Assembly (NCBI GenBank): GCA_023423935.1
Contig: JAFAEQ010000070.1
Coordinates: forward strand, 1 to 64,000
Reading direction: 5' to 3'
DNA: 64,000 nucleotides
DNA from: Pseudomonadota bacterium
GTDB lineage: Bacteria; Pseudomonadota; Gammaproteobacteria; Steroidobacterales; Steroidobacteraceae
The notes below the pieces were generated by a model. The model made no database searches, was not told the DNA's origin, and saw only the letters and a program-made list of their open reading frames with translations. Position numbers and translations under genes: made by a program. Positions 1 to 9,183 of this stretch are shown here, piece by piece; position 1 is the first letter of the stretch; each line of letters opens with the position of its first letter.

Positions 1-127
1 GTCATCCGCGGCTTGGGATCACCTCAACAGAGGGGGCCGACATGCCGCGGAATCCCCGGCCGGCATGGCGCGGAATCGGGGGCCGGCATGCGGCGGAATC
101 AGGGGCCGGCATCGGGCGGAATACGCA
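1..127. repeat. Four degenerate ~23-bp tandem repeats, probable IS21-like element end
   Basis: Four copies of a unit reading roughly GGGGCCGGCATGCGGCGGAA lie head to tail between about position 32 and 127. The array stops at GGAATACGCA, so the outer end would be ...CA. IS21-family elements end in TG...CA and carry several internal repeats close to each end, and this array fits that pattern. No istA or istB is visible, so any transposase would lie left of the window. The assignment is inference from repeat layout, and no target duplication can be checked. Confidence 0.4.
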
Positions 128-1547
128 AGCGACTGTCTCGCTTGATGTCGCATTTTCGCCGAATAGGCGAGGCAGTGTTCCCGCGACAATCTCGTTGTCA
201 ACGCCGATTGAAAGGCTGATCGACCTCGACTGAAAACGCCGAAGGAAGAGGGACATCGTGGCGGACCCCTGCGATTGGGTTGAGTGGTGCGCACACAGTT
301 CTCGCGCGATGACACCGCGATTTGGTTGGCTGGGTAGCTCGACAACGCACGCGGCTAATCTGCCGGTCGTACGTGCGAGTTGTTCAAACGCGCAAGCTAA
401 ACCGGCATCGAATGCCTCGTCTGGATCCAGCTACGGCTGATAGTGATCGAGAGCTTCCAGCGGGTTCTCGCCCGTGTTGCAGATGCGATCTGCTGACCGC
501 CTCAGACCGCAAGGCGCTTAGTCCGGCCTCGAGGGCCTAACCTGGGACTGCGTGGCCGCTCGAGCGTGAGGGCGGTCCAGAATCGATTCAGAAGCGCAGG
601 CGCCTTTGTGCGGCCCTTTCTGGATCGGATCGATCTGCCGCAGTGTGCGAGCACGTACTGATTGTGCCGTGGGCAAGCGCGGTCGCCGGCGTGCGACAGG
701 TACTGAAGTGACATCCGGCACTGATGACGACTTGCTATTGGATGCGGGCGGGTCTTGCGGGGACGCCTCTGAATAGGCTTCAGACGGCTGCGGCAGAAAA
801 AGCAAACCCGCCGTCTTTCGACGGCGGGCTGCCTGCCACCCGAATGGAGAAAGGGACGTAGGTCGGCAGGCCAGCTCGATCCTTGAGCTTGATTGCAGGC
901 CACTCATTCCCTGCTGAGTGACATGCAACTGTGTGCATCCTGCACAGCCTGCCGATCCTCCCTGGGGGAGCTGTCGAACACTTCCCTGGTTCTTCAGTAG
1001 TTCCCAATGAGTAAAGCGACACCGCTCCAGCAATTCCCTCGCGATGTTCCATCTTTTCCGAAATTTTTTTCGCGGGCATCGCTCGAGTGTCGCTGACGTT
1101 TACAGCTCTCGATTTTTCGGAACGCTCTTTGTGTAATGACATCCCGATTTATCTCACCTTACTTTCGATTTTTTCTGATGCCTCCGCTGAGTTGGAAGAG
1201 CATCCAGTGACGCGAGCGATCTACTGAAGTCATTCCCAGTTGAGGTGCACCGTCCCGTAGCTCACGAGATGTCGGTAGGCAGCTGGCTCGCACCGCAGTG
1301 CGTGCATCTGCGAGCGCGGAGTAACAACTGCCATATTGGATTAATCATCCGGAGCACAGCGAAGGCTGTGACCGTCCGGCTGGTAACCTTTCTTGTGTCG
1401 CGACTGTGTCTGGCGATTCAACAGGGCATTCACTGTCCTGAATGGAACGACACGGGGCGCTCGCTGGTTTGTCACGGATGCTTTTGCCGACCGACTGAGT
1501 CGGCTAAGCTGCCGGCTTAATTTTCCATATTCTTCCGAGAGTTACAC
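128..1547. other. Gene-free stretch upstream of ugd
   Basis: I see no reading frame here with convincing protein character. The open frames present overlap one another on both strands and one reads straight through a terminator hairpin. The stretch holds a strong minus-strand terminator (807-828). Just before ugd there is a small hairpin, GCCGAC/GTCGGC at 1486-1504, followed by a second weak stem (TAAGC/GCTTA) and a short T run. That pair could be a leader or attenuator for ugd-manC-manB, but no known riboswitch consensus fits it. Confidence 0.5.
807..828 (-). terminator. Rho-independent terminator with no assignable gene
   Basis: A perfect 9-bp stem, CCCGCCGTC / GACGGCGGG, with a TTTC loop. 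Read on the minus strand it is followed by TTTGCTTTTT, the U-rich tail of an intrinsic terminator. Whatever it ends must be transcribed leftward from about 830-1200, where no good gene is seen; a small RNA or a decayed gene is possible. Confidence 0.75.
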
Positions 1548-2882
1548 ATGAGATTGACGATCTTCGGTTCCGGCTACGTCGGGCTGGTGACTGGCGCCTG
1601 CTTTGCGGAGGCAGGCAACAATGTGCTTTGCGTGGATGTGGATGAGGGGAAGATCGAAAGGCTCCGTCGAGGGGAATCGCCGATCTTCGAGCCTGGGCTC
1701 GATGAGCTGCTCAAGAGGAACATCGCAGCGGGTCGCATCAGCTTTACGACCGATGCCGCCGAAGGCGTGAAGCATGGCCTTTTTCAGTTCATCGCGGTCG
1801 GAACGCCACCCGACGAGGATGGTTCGGCAGATCTCAAGTATGTGCTGGCGGTCGCAGAGGCCATCGGTCGGAATCTGTCCGAGTACCGCGTCGTGGTCAC
1901 CAAGTCGACCGTACCGGTGGGAACGGCAGATAAGGTCAAGGCGCGCATCGATCAAACGCTTAAAGAGCGCGGCGTGAACATCGAGTTCGATGTGGTCTCG
2001 AATCCCGAGTTCTTGAAGGAGGGCGCGGCGATCGCAGATTTCATGAAGCCCGATCGCATCGTGGTCGGTACCGATAATCCGCGCACTGCGGAGCTCCTCA
2101 AAGCTCTGTACGACCCGTTCACCCGCAGCCGCGATCGCATGATCGTCATGGATGTACGTTCGTCCGAGCTGACCAAGTACGCCGCGAATGCCATGCTGGC
2201 GACCAAGATCAGCTTCATGAACGAGCTTGCGAACCTGGCAGAGCGCATGGGCGCCGACATCGAGAAGGTGCGTCAGGGCATCGGTTCGGACCCGCGCATC
2301 GGATACCACTTCATTTATCCGGGCTGTGGCTATGGTGGGTCCTGCTTCCCCAAGGATGTGCAGGCATTGTCCCGAAGTGCCAAGGATCACGATTTCGATG
2401 CAGAACTTTTGAACTCCGTCGAGGCCGTGAACAAACGGCAGAAGGTAGTCTTGTTCGACAAGATCAGCCGCTATTTCAAGAACGATCTGAAAGGGCGGAC
2501 GGTCGCCATCTGGGGCCTGGCCTTCAAGCCCAATACGGACGATATGCGCGAGGCCCCCAGCCGGGTGCTCATGGAAAAGTTATGGAAGGCCGGTGCGAAA
2601 GTACGGGCCTACGATCCCGTGGCGGGCGAGGAAGCGCATCGCATTTTCGGCGATCGCGACGATCTGGCCCTGGTGGATACCGCGCCCGAGGCGCTGGAAG
2701 GTGCGGATGCGCTGGTCATCGTGACCGAGTGGCAGGAATTCCGCAGTCCTGATTTCGATGCGATCAAATCCCAGCTCAGTCAGCCGGTGATCTTCGATGG
2801 TCGTAACCTGTACGATCCAGCTTTCGTGAAACGATTCGGTTTGAATTACTACGCAATAGGTCGAGGCGAGCGCTTGTGCTGA
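1548..2882 (+). CDS. ugd: UDP-glucose 6-dehydrogenase
   Basis: Oxidises UDP-glucose to UDP-glucuronate with two NAD+ in the cytoplasm, giving the acidic sugar donor for EPS. The 444-aa length is usual for the family. The N-terminus has the dinucleotide-binding loop GSGYVGLVTG (residues 7-16). The active-site segment GCGYGGSCFPKD has the catalytic Cys near residue 266. The central helix SELTKYAANAMLATKISFMNE and the C-terminal WGLAFKPNTDDMREAPS are also typical. The stop overlaps the next gene by 7 bp, so it should be co-transcribed and translationally coupled with manC. A GDP-mannose dehydrogenase is the nearest alternative, but the family features favour UDP-glucose. Confidence 0.93.
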   Translation: MRLTIFGSGYVGLVTGACFAEAGNNVLCVDVDEGKIERLRRGESPIFEPGLDELLKRNIAAGRISFTTDAAEGVKHGLFQFIAVGTPPDEDGSADLKYVLAVAEAIGRNLSEYRVVVTKSTVPVGTADKVKARIDQTLKERGVNIEFDVVSNPEFLKEGAAIADFMKPDRIVVGTDNPRTAELLKALYDPFTRSRDRMIVMDVRSSELTKYAANAMLATKISFMNELANLAERMGADIEKVRQGIGSDPRIGYHFIYPGCGYGGSCFPKDVQALSRSAKDHDFDAELLNSVEAVNKRQKVVLFDKISRYFKNDLKGRTVAIWGLAFKPNTDDMREAPSRVLMEKLWKAGAKVRAYDPVAGEEAHRIFGDRDDLALVDTAPEALEGADALVIVTEWQEFRSPDFDAIKSQLSQPVIFDGRNLYDPAFVKRFGLNYYAIGRGERLC

Positions 2883-4303
2883 TTCCCGTCATTCTGTCCG
2901 GTGGCTCGGGTACCCGTCTGTGGCCGCTCTCACGAGAGCTTTACCCCAAGCAGCTGCTTCCGCTCGTCAGCAAAGGGACCATGTTGCAGGAGACACTTGC
3001 ACGAGTGCAGGGCGTCGAAGGCGTGGGGGCGCCCATCGTTGTCTGCAATGAGAGTCACCGATTCCTCGTGGCTGAACAGCTGCGCGAGATCGATGCGAAG
3101 CCGCAATCGATTCTGCTCGAACCCATAGGCCGTAACACTGCGCCCGCCGTTGCGATCGCTGCGATGGCGGCCGTATCGGCTGCGGATGCAGATAGCCATT
3201 CGATCCTCCTCGTGCTTCCCGCGGATCATGTGATTCGCAATGTCGCTGCATTTCGTGCCGCGGTCGCCATCGGAAGGAGGGCGGCGGAACAGGGCAAGCT
3301 CGTCACGTTCGGCGTGGTGCCTGACAAGCCAGAAACCGGTTACGGATACATCAAACGGGGCGCAGGCGAGGGCCCGACATTTCCCATCGCGCAATTCGTC
3401 GAAAAGCCGGATCTGGCCACCGCGGCACGCTACGTCGAGTCGAAGGAATATTTCTGGAACAGCGGCATGTTCATGTTCCGCGCGACCGCGTTCCTCGATG
3501 AACTGCGCTCGCTCGCGCCGGATATCTACGATGCATGCGCACAAGCGTTCACGGCAGCGAAGCACGATCTGGATTTCACCCGTCTGCCTGCGAAAGAGTT
3601 CGGTGCGTGCCGCAGCGATTCGATCGACTATGCCGTCATGGAGAAAACGCGTCACGGCGTCGTTGTTCCGCTCGACGCAGGGTGGAGCGACGTCGGTTCG
3701 TGGTCGGCGCTTCACGAAGCGGTTCCGGGTGATGACAACAACAATGTGTGTATCGGCGATGTTCTCATCGAAGATACGCACGGCTGTTATTTGCAGTCGA
3801 CGAGCCGCTTGCTTGCCACCGTCGGACTGAAGGATCACGTCGTCGTAGAGACAAAGGATGCGGTGCTGGTGGCGCCGAAGGATCGCGTGCAGGACGTAAA
3901 GGCGCTCGTGAATCAGCTCAAGAAGCAGGGTCGTTACGAAACCTCGCTGCACCGCGAAGTCTTCAGGCCCTGGGGCAGCTACGACAGCATCGATTCGGGA
4001 GAACGCTTCCAGGTAAAGCGTCTGACGGTCAAGCCAGGTGCCGAGATGTCGCTGCAGATGCATCATCATCGGGCCGAGCACTGGATCGTGGTCTCGGGTA
4101 CGGCGCGCATTACGCGTGATGACGAGACGTTCCTGCTCGAAGAGAACCAGTCGACGTACATTCCCCTTGGTGCGAGGCATCGCATTGCCAATCCAGGCAA
4201 GATCCCTCTGCATATCATCGAAGTTCAGTCGGGCACGTATCTCGGCGAAGACGATATCGTGCGCTTCGAAGATCGTTATGGCCGCGAAGGCCAGACGAGC
4301 TGA
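2876..4303 (+). CDS. manC: Bifunctional mannose-1-phosphate guanylyltransferase / mannose-6-phosphate isomerase
   Basis: Makes GDP-mannose from mannose-1-phosphate and GTP; the C-terminal cupin half is the type II phosphomannose isomerase. At 475 aa it has the full bifunctional AlgA/ManC length. The nucleotidyltransferase signature GGSGTRLWPLSRELYPKQLL lies at residues 9-28, and FVEKP and WNSGMFMF follow. The C-terminal cupin includes EHWIVVSGTARI and the QMHHHRAEHW metal region. It overlaps the end of ugd by 7 bp and sits 30 bp before manB. The three genes form one sugar-nucleotide cassette, which suggests the polymer contains mannose (or a GDP-mannose-derived sugar) and glucuronate. Confidence 0.94.
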   Translation: MLIPVILSGGSGTRLWPLSRELYPKQLLPLVSKGTMLQETLARVQGVEGVGAPIVVCNESHRFLVAEQLREIDAKPQSILLEPIGRNTAPAVAIAAMAAVSAADADSHSILLVLPADHVIRNVAAFRAAVAIGRRAAEQGKLVTFGVVPDKPETGYGYIKRGAGEGPTFPIAQFVEKPDLATAARYVESKEYFWNSGMFMFRATAFLDELRSLAPDIYDACAQAFTAAKHDLDFTRLPAKEFGACRSDSIDYAVMEKTRHGVVVPLDAGWSDVGSWSALHEAVPGDDNNNVCIGDVLIEDTHGCYLQSTSRLLATVGLKDHVVVETKDAVLVAPKDRVQDVKALVNQLKKQGRYETSLHREVFRPWGSYDSIDSGERFQVKRLTVKPGAEMSLQMHHHRAEHWIVVSGTARITRDDETFLLEENQSTYIPLGARHRIANPGKIPLHIIEVQSGTYLGEDDIVRFEDRYGREGQTS

Positions 4304-4333
4304 TCAAGACTCAACCAATAGGATCGTTCACGC

Positions 4334-5695
4334 ATGTCTGCGATTGCTGGCTTCAAGGCCTACGATTACCGCGCGCGCATTCCCCATGAATTCAACGCTG
4401 ATGTGGCCTATCGCATCGGTCGCGCCTACGCCGAGTTCCTGAAACCGAAACGCGTGGTCGTCGGACGCGACATTCGTCTGTCGAGCAAGGAGCTGTGCGA
4501 GGCGCTGACCGAAGGTCTGCTGGATTCCGGCGTCGACGTATACGACATCGGACTTTGCGGCACCGAAGGTGTGTATTTCGCGACCTTCGCCGAACAGATG
4601 GACGGCGGGATCATGGTGACCGCAAGTCACAATCCGCCGGACTACAACGGCATGAAGTTCGTCCGCGAGCAGTCCCGTCCGATCAGCGGCGATACAGGAC
4701 TCAAAGAGATCCAGAAGATCGCCGAAGCGAACGCGTACACCACGCCACCGCGCAAGGGCCAGCGCTTCGATCTCGATACGCGCTCGAAGTACATCGATCA
4801 CCTGCTGTCTTATCTCGACCGCCCGAAGCTCAAGAAGCTGAAGATCGTTGTCAACGCCGGCAACGGCGGCGCGGGTGCCATCGTGGATCAGCTCGAGGCG
4901 CATCTGCCATTCGAGTTCGTGAAGATTCATCACGAGCCGGATGGCACCTTCCCGAATGGCGTGCCTAATCCGATGCTGGAGGACAATCGTGTCGCGACCA
5001 GCGAGGCGATCCGCAAGCACAAGGCCGATCTGGGTGTCGCATGGGACGGCGATTACGATCGCTGCTTCCTTTTCGATGAGACCGGTGCGTTCATCGAGGG
5101 TTACTACATCGTGGGCCTGCTGGCGTCGATGTTCCTGAAGCGAGAGGCGGGCGCGCGCATCGTGCACGATCCTCGTCTCACCTGGGCGACGGTCGATATG
5201 GTGAAGTCGCTCGGCGGCCAGGCGGTATTGTCGAAGTCGGGTCACGCATTCATGAAAGACGTGATGCGCCAGTCCGATGCCATCTACGGCGGTGAGATGA
5301 GCGCCCATCACTACTTCCGGGCCTTTGGCTATTGCGATAGCGGTCAGATCCCGTGGCTGCTGGTGGCGCAGCTCATGTGCGAGTCGGGTAAGACGCTGTC
5401 CTCGCTGGTGGGTGAGCGCATCGCCAGGTTCCCGGCGAGCGGCGAGATCAATCGCAAGGTCGCAGACGCCAAAGCTACTATCCAGCGTGCGCGTGAGAAG
5501 TATGAACCAGGCAGTCGCACGATCGACTTCACCGATGGTCTCTCCATCGAATTCGATACATGGCGGTTCAATCTGCGCTCATCGAATACCGAGCCGCTGA
5601 TTCGTCTGAACGTCGAGAGCCGAGGAGATGCGGCACTCATGCAGGCGAAAACGGAAGAGCTGCTCAAGTTGATCGGCGGCGAAATCGCGCATTGA
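4334..5695 (+). CDS. manB: Phosphomannomutase
   Basis: Interconverts mannose-6-phosphate and mannose-1-phosphate, feeding ManC. The 453-aa protein has the four-domain alpha-D-phosphohexomutase layout. The phosphoserine loop TASHNP has its Ser at residue 98. The Mg2+ loop DGDYDR is in the middle, the sugar loop GGEMSAHHYF near residue 325, and the phosphate-binding RSSNTEP near the C-terminus. It resembles CpsG/ManB more than GlmM. Dual phosphoglucomutase activity, as in AlgC, is possible and would also supply UDP-glucose for Ugd. It is the last gene of the cassette; about 140 bp separate it from the kinase gene. Confidence 0.92.
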   Translation: MSAIAGFKAYDYRARIPHEFNADVAYRIGRAYAEFLKPKRVVVGRDIRLSSKELCEALTEGLLDSGVDVYDIGLCGTEGVYFATFAEQMDGGIMVTASHNPPDYNGMKFVREQSRPISGDTGLKEIQKIAEANAYTTPPRKGQRFDLDTRSKYIDHLLSYLDRPKLKKLKIVVNAGNGGAGAIVDQLEAHLPFEFVKIHHEPDGTFPNGVPNPMLEDNRVATSEAIRKHKADLGVAWDGDYDRCFLFDETGAFIEGYYIVGLLASMFLKREAGARIVHDPRLTWATVDMVKSLGGQAVLSKSGHAFMKDVMRQSDAIYGGEMSAHHYFRAFGYCDSGQIPWLLVAQLMCESGKTLSSLVGERIARFPASGEINRKVADAKATIQRAREKYEPGSRTIDFTDGLSIEFDTWRFNLRSSNTEPLIRLNVESRGDAALMQAKTEELLKLIGGEIAH

Positions 5696-5840
5696 TTCTT
5701 CTCGGGCGCGACCTTGTCGCGCCCAACATCGAGATCTGATCCTTTGGGCGATCCTCGGGCCTCACACAGGTCAGGGTCGCCCATGTATAGTGCCGCCGGG
5801 GGATCACTGCTGATCATCGATGCTGAAGGATGGCATTGGG

Positions 5841-8471
5841 ATGTCGTTGTTCTACGCGGCTCTCATCGCAGGGTTGCTGGTATTGATCGCGCGGCAATGG
5901 CTGCCTCGTGCGCTACGGACGGCTCGTATCGGTGATGTCGCAACGCTGTCTGTCGCGACCAGGGTATTACCCGGAACACGCGATACGCCGCATTCCTCGA
6001 TTCAGGACGTTCTCAGATTGCTCGCTGACGAAGAGGCGAGCCTCTCCGATGTATTGAAGCGTGTTTGCGAATGGTATGAGGCGGGCGATCCACGCGTGCG
6101 CTGTACCGTTTCGTTGCTGGACGACGCCGGTCGCACCGTGACCTCGGTCGTCGTCGGTGGTCTGCCGCAGAGCTTTGTCGATGCGGTGAGCGTCGGTACA
6201 GATACAACGGGATTTGGAACGGCCGGTGCTGCGCTCAGTCGCGGAACCTTCGTGTTCGCATGCGATATAGCGGCAGATTCGTCATGGGTGCGAGTGCGAG
6301 ACGCAGCCGCGATGAGTGGTCTGCAGGCCTCGTGGTCGTTACCGGTATCGGCGAATGACACGAACGTTGCGGTCTTCACCGGTTTCCGGACGGCTCCGGG
6401 GCGGCCCGACTCGCTCGAGATCGAACGTTCGGAAGAAGCTGCAGCACTCATTGCAATCGCGATCTCGCATCATCGCGCCCGCAAGGCGTTGATCGAAACC
6501 CGCACGCGCCTGGAGCTCTCCCAGCAGATTGCACGCCTGGGATACTGGGAGCGCGACACATCGACACACCGATTCGTCATCACGCCTGAAGTCGGGAAGC
6601 TGATTGGAGCTCCGAACTCTCACGCCATCGAAGTGCCGCAATTGCTCGAGCATGTCCTCGAGGAGGATCGGCCTATCGTCATCGGTGCGCTGACTGAGGT
6701 CAGAGAGAATCGTCAGGAGATCGGGCCGGTGCATTTCCGCGTACGTCACGCGCGCGACGGAGTGCGTCATGTGGTCGTGCAGCGCCGCACGATTCGCGCG
6801 TCGACGGGCGAAATCAAGAAAGTAATCGGCACCGTGCAGGATGTGACCGAGCAGCGCCAAGCGGCAGCCCGCCTCGAACAGAGCGAAGAGCGCTTCCGCA
6901 TGATGGCCGAGCATACCGGCCAGCTCATCCTCGATTGCTGGCTGGAAGCGGGCGAGGTCCACTGCGCAGGCGCGATCCGCGAGATCCTCGGTGATCGCGC
7001 GCCGACCGGAACGCTACCGACGGATATCTGGCGAAGGATCGTGCATCCCGACGATATTCAAGCCGTCCGGCAGGCCATCCGCCGAGTCCTGAAAGGTGAG
7101 CGTGTGCATGTCGGTTGTCGGATGCAGCGGCCGGACGGAGTCGTATTGGATGTCGAGGTGACCAGTTCCGCAATTCTCAACGAACATCGTTGGGCGACGC
7201 GGATCATTGCGACCGTCACGAACGTCTCGGACCGCCGCCGCGCGGAAGCCGAGCGTCAGCGTTACCTGGCTCAGTTGGCATTCCTTGCCGACGCGGCGCG
7301 TAAGGTGAACTCCGTTGCGTCAGTTCCCGATCTGCTTCGGACCATTACGGAGATCGCGCGCGACCTGGTCAATGCCAACGTGGCAGTGGGCAGGTTGCTG
7401 CCTGACGAATCGCATCGCGAGGGTTTCGTCAGCGTGGCGGCGTCAGACTCGTACGCCTCACTGACGAGCTCGGATTTCATCGGCCTTGCGTCGAGTTTCG
7501 AGACCGCATGCATCGACCCGATTCGCCGACCGCGCGCAGCGCTGAGCGACGACGAGGCGGTCGACACGCAAGCGCTCCTCGCATCGTCCGGAACGTTGAT
7601 CGTGCCTCTGATGTCCTCCGCGGGCAGCGTTCGCGGCGAGATTCTGGTGGCAGACAAATACGATGGCGATTTTGCTGTGAACGATGAGCGAGTACTGGGC
7701 CAGCTCGCGGATCTGGCTGCCATTGGCATGGAAAACGCACGGCTGTACGCAGGACTCGAGGAGCGCGTCCGCAGCCGCACCCAGGAGCTCGAGCAATCGA
7801 ATCGCGAGCTCGAAGCGTTCAGCTACTCGGTGTCGCACGACCTGCGTGGTCCTCTGCGTGCTATTTCAGGTTTTGCCGGATTGTTGCAGGAGCGTCACTA
7901 CGACCACCTTGACGCCGAGAGTCGACACTACCTGGACCGCATTCAGGCGGGCACTTTGCGGATGTCCAGTCTGATCGATGATCTGCTGGAGCTGGGGCGT
8001 GTAACTCGCATGGAGCTGCGCCGAGAAGCAGTCGATTTGACAGCGCTGGCGGAGACAATCGCGACCAGACTGCGTGAACGATCGCCGGAGCGCAGGGCGC
8101 AGATCGACATCGAGCGGGGTCTCGCAGGCAGGGGCGATACGCGGCTGCTGGAGATCGTGCTGGAGAATTTGTTTGACAACGCCTGGAAGTTCACGGCTTC
8201 GCGACCCATCGCAAGGGTTCGCTTCGGGGTGCGTGAGGTGGAGGGCGAGCGGGCATTCTTCGTCGAGGACAATGGCGTAGGATTCGACGCGCGCTATGCC
8301 CCGAATCTGTTCGGGGTATTTCAGCGCTTGCATTCGAACGCCGATTTCCCCGGCACGGGAGTCGGACTGGCGACCGTGCAGCGAATAGTGCAGCGGCATG
8401 GCGGCAGAATCTGGGCCGAAGCAGAACTGGATCGCGGAGCGACGTTTTATTTCACGATGGCGGGGGAGTAG
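5841..8471 (+). CDS. Membrane-anchored PAS/GAF hybrid sensor histidine kinase
   Basis: A 876-aa sensor kinase. It has one N-terminal hydrophobic segment (about residues 4-20), a GAF-like region (about 50-200), two PAS/PAC repeats (about 215-345 and 350-475), a second GAF-like region (about 490-645), then a short coiled coil and the kinase core. The H-box is SVSHDLRGPLR with His near 666. The N box ENLFDNAWKFT and G boxes EDNGVGFD and GTGVGLA are intact, so it should be active. I chose ATG 5841 because GAAGGA lies about 11 bp upstream; an ATG 21 bp earlier has no ribosome site. The response regulator starts 2 bp after the stop. The signal is unknown; the core resembles phytochrome-type kinases but no chromophore domain is evident. 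Confidence 0.88.
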   Translation: MSLFYAALIAGLLVLIARQWLPRALRTARIGDVATLSVATRVLPGTRDTPHSSIQDVLRLLADEEASLSDVLKRVCEWYEAGDPRVRCTVSLLDDAGRTVTSVVVGGLPQSFVDAVSVGTDTTGFGTAGAALSRGTFVFACDIAADSSWVRVRDAAAMSGLQASWSLPVSANDTNVAVFTGFRTAPGRPDSLEIERSEEAAALIAIAISHHRARKALIETRTRLELSQQIARLGYWERDTSTHRFVITPEVGKLIGAPNSHAIEVPQLLEHVLEEDRPIVIGALTEVRENRQEIGPVHFRVRHARDGVRHVVVQRRTIRASTGEIKKVIGTVQDVTEQRQAAARLEQSEERFRMMAEHTGQLILDCWLEAGEVHCAGAIREILGDRAPTGTLPTDIWRRIVHPDDIQAVRQAIRRVLKGERVHVGCRMQRPDGVVLDVEVTSSAILNEHRWATRIIATVTNVSDRRRAEAERQRYLAQLAFLADAARKVNSVASVPDLLRTITEIARDLVNANVAVGRLLPDESHREGFVSVAASDSYASLTSSDFIGLASSFETACIDPIRRPRAALSDDEAVDTQALLASSGTLIVPLMSSAGSVRGEILVADKYDGDFAVNDERVLGQLADLAAIGMENARLYAGLEERVRSRTQELEQSNRELEAFSYSVSHDLRGPLRAISGFAGLLQERHYDHLDAESRHYLDRIQAGTLRMSSLIDDLLELGRVTRMELRREAVDLTALAETIATRLRERSPERRAQIDIERGLAGRGDTRLLEIVLENLFDNAWKFTASRPIARVRFGVREVEGERAFFVEDNGVGFDARYAPNLFGVFQRLHSNADFPGTGVGLATVQRIVQRHGGRIWAEAELDRGATFYFTMAGE

Positions 8472-8473
8472 GA

Positions 8474-8926
8474 ATGACGGATCGATTCATTCTGCTGGTG
8501 GAAGACAATCCCGATGACGAAGAGCTGACGCTGCTCAGCCTTCGCAAGAACAATCTGGCACACGAAATCGTCGTCGTGCGGGACGGGGTGGAGGCAATCG
8601 AGTTCCTGTTCGGTACGGGTCAGCACGCAGGCCGCGACACATCTCGCGTTCCCACGGTCGTTCTGCTGGATCTGAAGCTGCCGAAGCTGGATGGGCTGGG
8701 GGTGCTCAAGCGGGTGCGGGCAGACGAGCGAACCCGAATGCTGCCGGTCGTGGTGCTCACTTCCTCCAGTCAGGACGCGGATGTGATCGCGAGCTATAAC
8801 CTCGGCGCCAATAGCTATGTCCGCAAGCCCGTTGAGTTCGGTGCATTCGTCGACGCTGTCAGCAGTCTGGGGCTTTACTGGGTCCTGCTGAACCGTCCGC
8901 CGCCACTGCATGCATCGGCGGGCTAG
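8474..8926 (+). CDS. Single-domain response regulator (Rcp1-like)
   Basis: A stand-alone 150-aa CheY-like receiver with no output domain, of the type paired with phytochrome-class kinases. The acidic pocket EDNPDD is at residues 10-15, the phospho-acceptor Asp66 lies in LLDLKLPKLDG, and the switch residues TSS and Lys of RKPVEF are present. The long insertion between beta2 and beta3 (FGTGQHAGRDTSRVP) is typical of Rcp1-type regulators. It begins 2 bp after the kinase stop, so the two are almost certainly a cognate pair acting by phosphorelay or protein contact rather than DNA binding. Confidence 0.9.
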   Translation: MTDRFILLVEDNPDDEELTLLSLRKNNLAHEIVVVRDGVEAIEFLFGTGQHAGRDTSRVPTVVLLDLKLPKLDGLGVLKRVRADERTRMLPVVVLTSSSQDADVIASYNLGANSYVRKPVEFGAFVDAVSSLGLYWVLLNRPPPLHASAG

Positions 8927-8946
8927 GAATCAATCGCTCGCCCGCG

Positions 8947-8975
8947 TTGACCGACTTGGGCGGCATCCCTACACT
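8947..8975 (+). promoter_or_regulatory. Sigma70 promoter for tRNA-Val
   Basis: A -35 box TTGACC (8947-8952) and a -10 box TACACT (8970-8975) are separated by exactly 17 bp. The expected start near 8982 lies about 40 bp before the tRNA. A GC-rich discriminator follows, as is common for stable RNA promoters. Confidence 0.75.
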
Positions 8976-9020
8976 ACGCGTCCCGTTTTGGCGGCCTTGG
9001 TCGTCAGAAGCGTTCTGAAG

Positions 9021-9095
9021 GGGCGGTTAGCTCAGCGGTAGAGCACTGCTTTCACACGGCAGGGGTCACAGGTTCAATCCCTGTACCGCCCACCA
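9021..9095 (+). tRNA. tRNA-Val (anticodon CAC)
   Basis: A full cloverleaf can be drawn. The acceptor pair is GGGCGGT/ACCGCCC, the D arm GCTC/GAGC, and the anticodon stem CTGCT/GGCAG with loop TTCACAC (anticodon CAC). The T arm is ACAGG-TTCAATC-CCTGT, and CCA is encoded at 9093-9095. It reads GUG valine codons. A 17-bp-spaced sigma70 promoter lies upstream. Confidence 0.96.
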
Positions 9096-9183
9096 CTTCC
9101 TTTTCACGACACGGTCCGGATCAGACAACCAAGCCGAAGGAAATCCTCCAACGGCAAGCGCGGATCGTGCACAGCAGCGACCT

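Noticed and set aside
780..1142. Possible 120-codon minus-strand gene
   Set aside because: It reads straight through the intrinsic terminator at 807-828, so that frame is not a credible gene. The transcript itself is kept as an open question.
1330..1547. Riboswitch in the ugd leader
   Set aside because: Small hairpins are present, but no GEMM or other known consensus core fits.
1542..2390. Long open frame on the minus strand opposite ugd
   Set aside because: The plus-strand gene has clear enzyme motifs; the minus frame is a high-GC codon shadow with no recognisable domain.
2930..4213. 427-codon minus-strand frame opposite manC
   Set aside because: Shadow of manC, low-complexity Arg/His-rich composition, no start site or domain.
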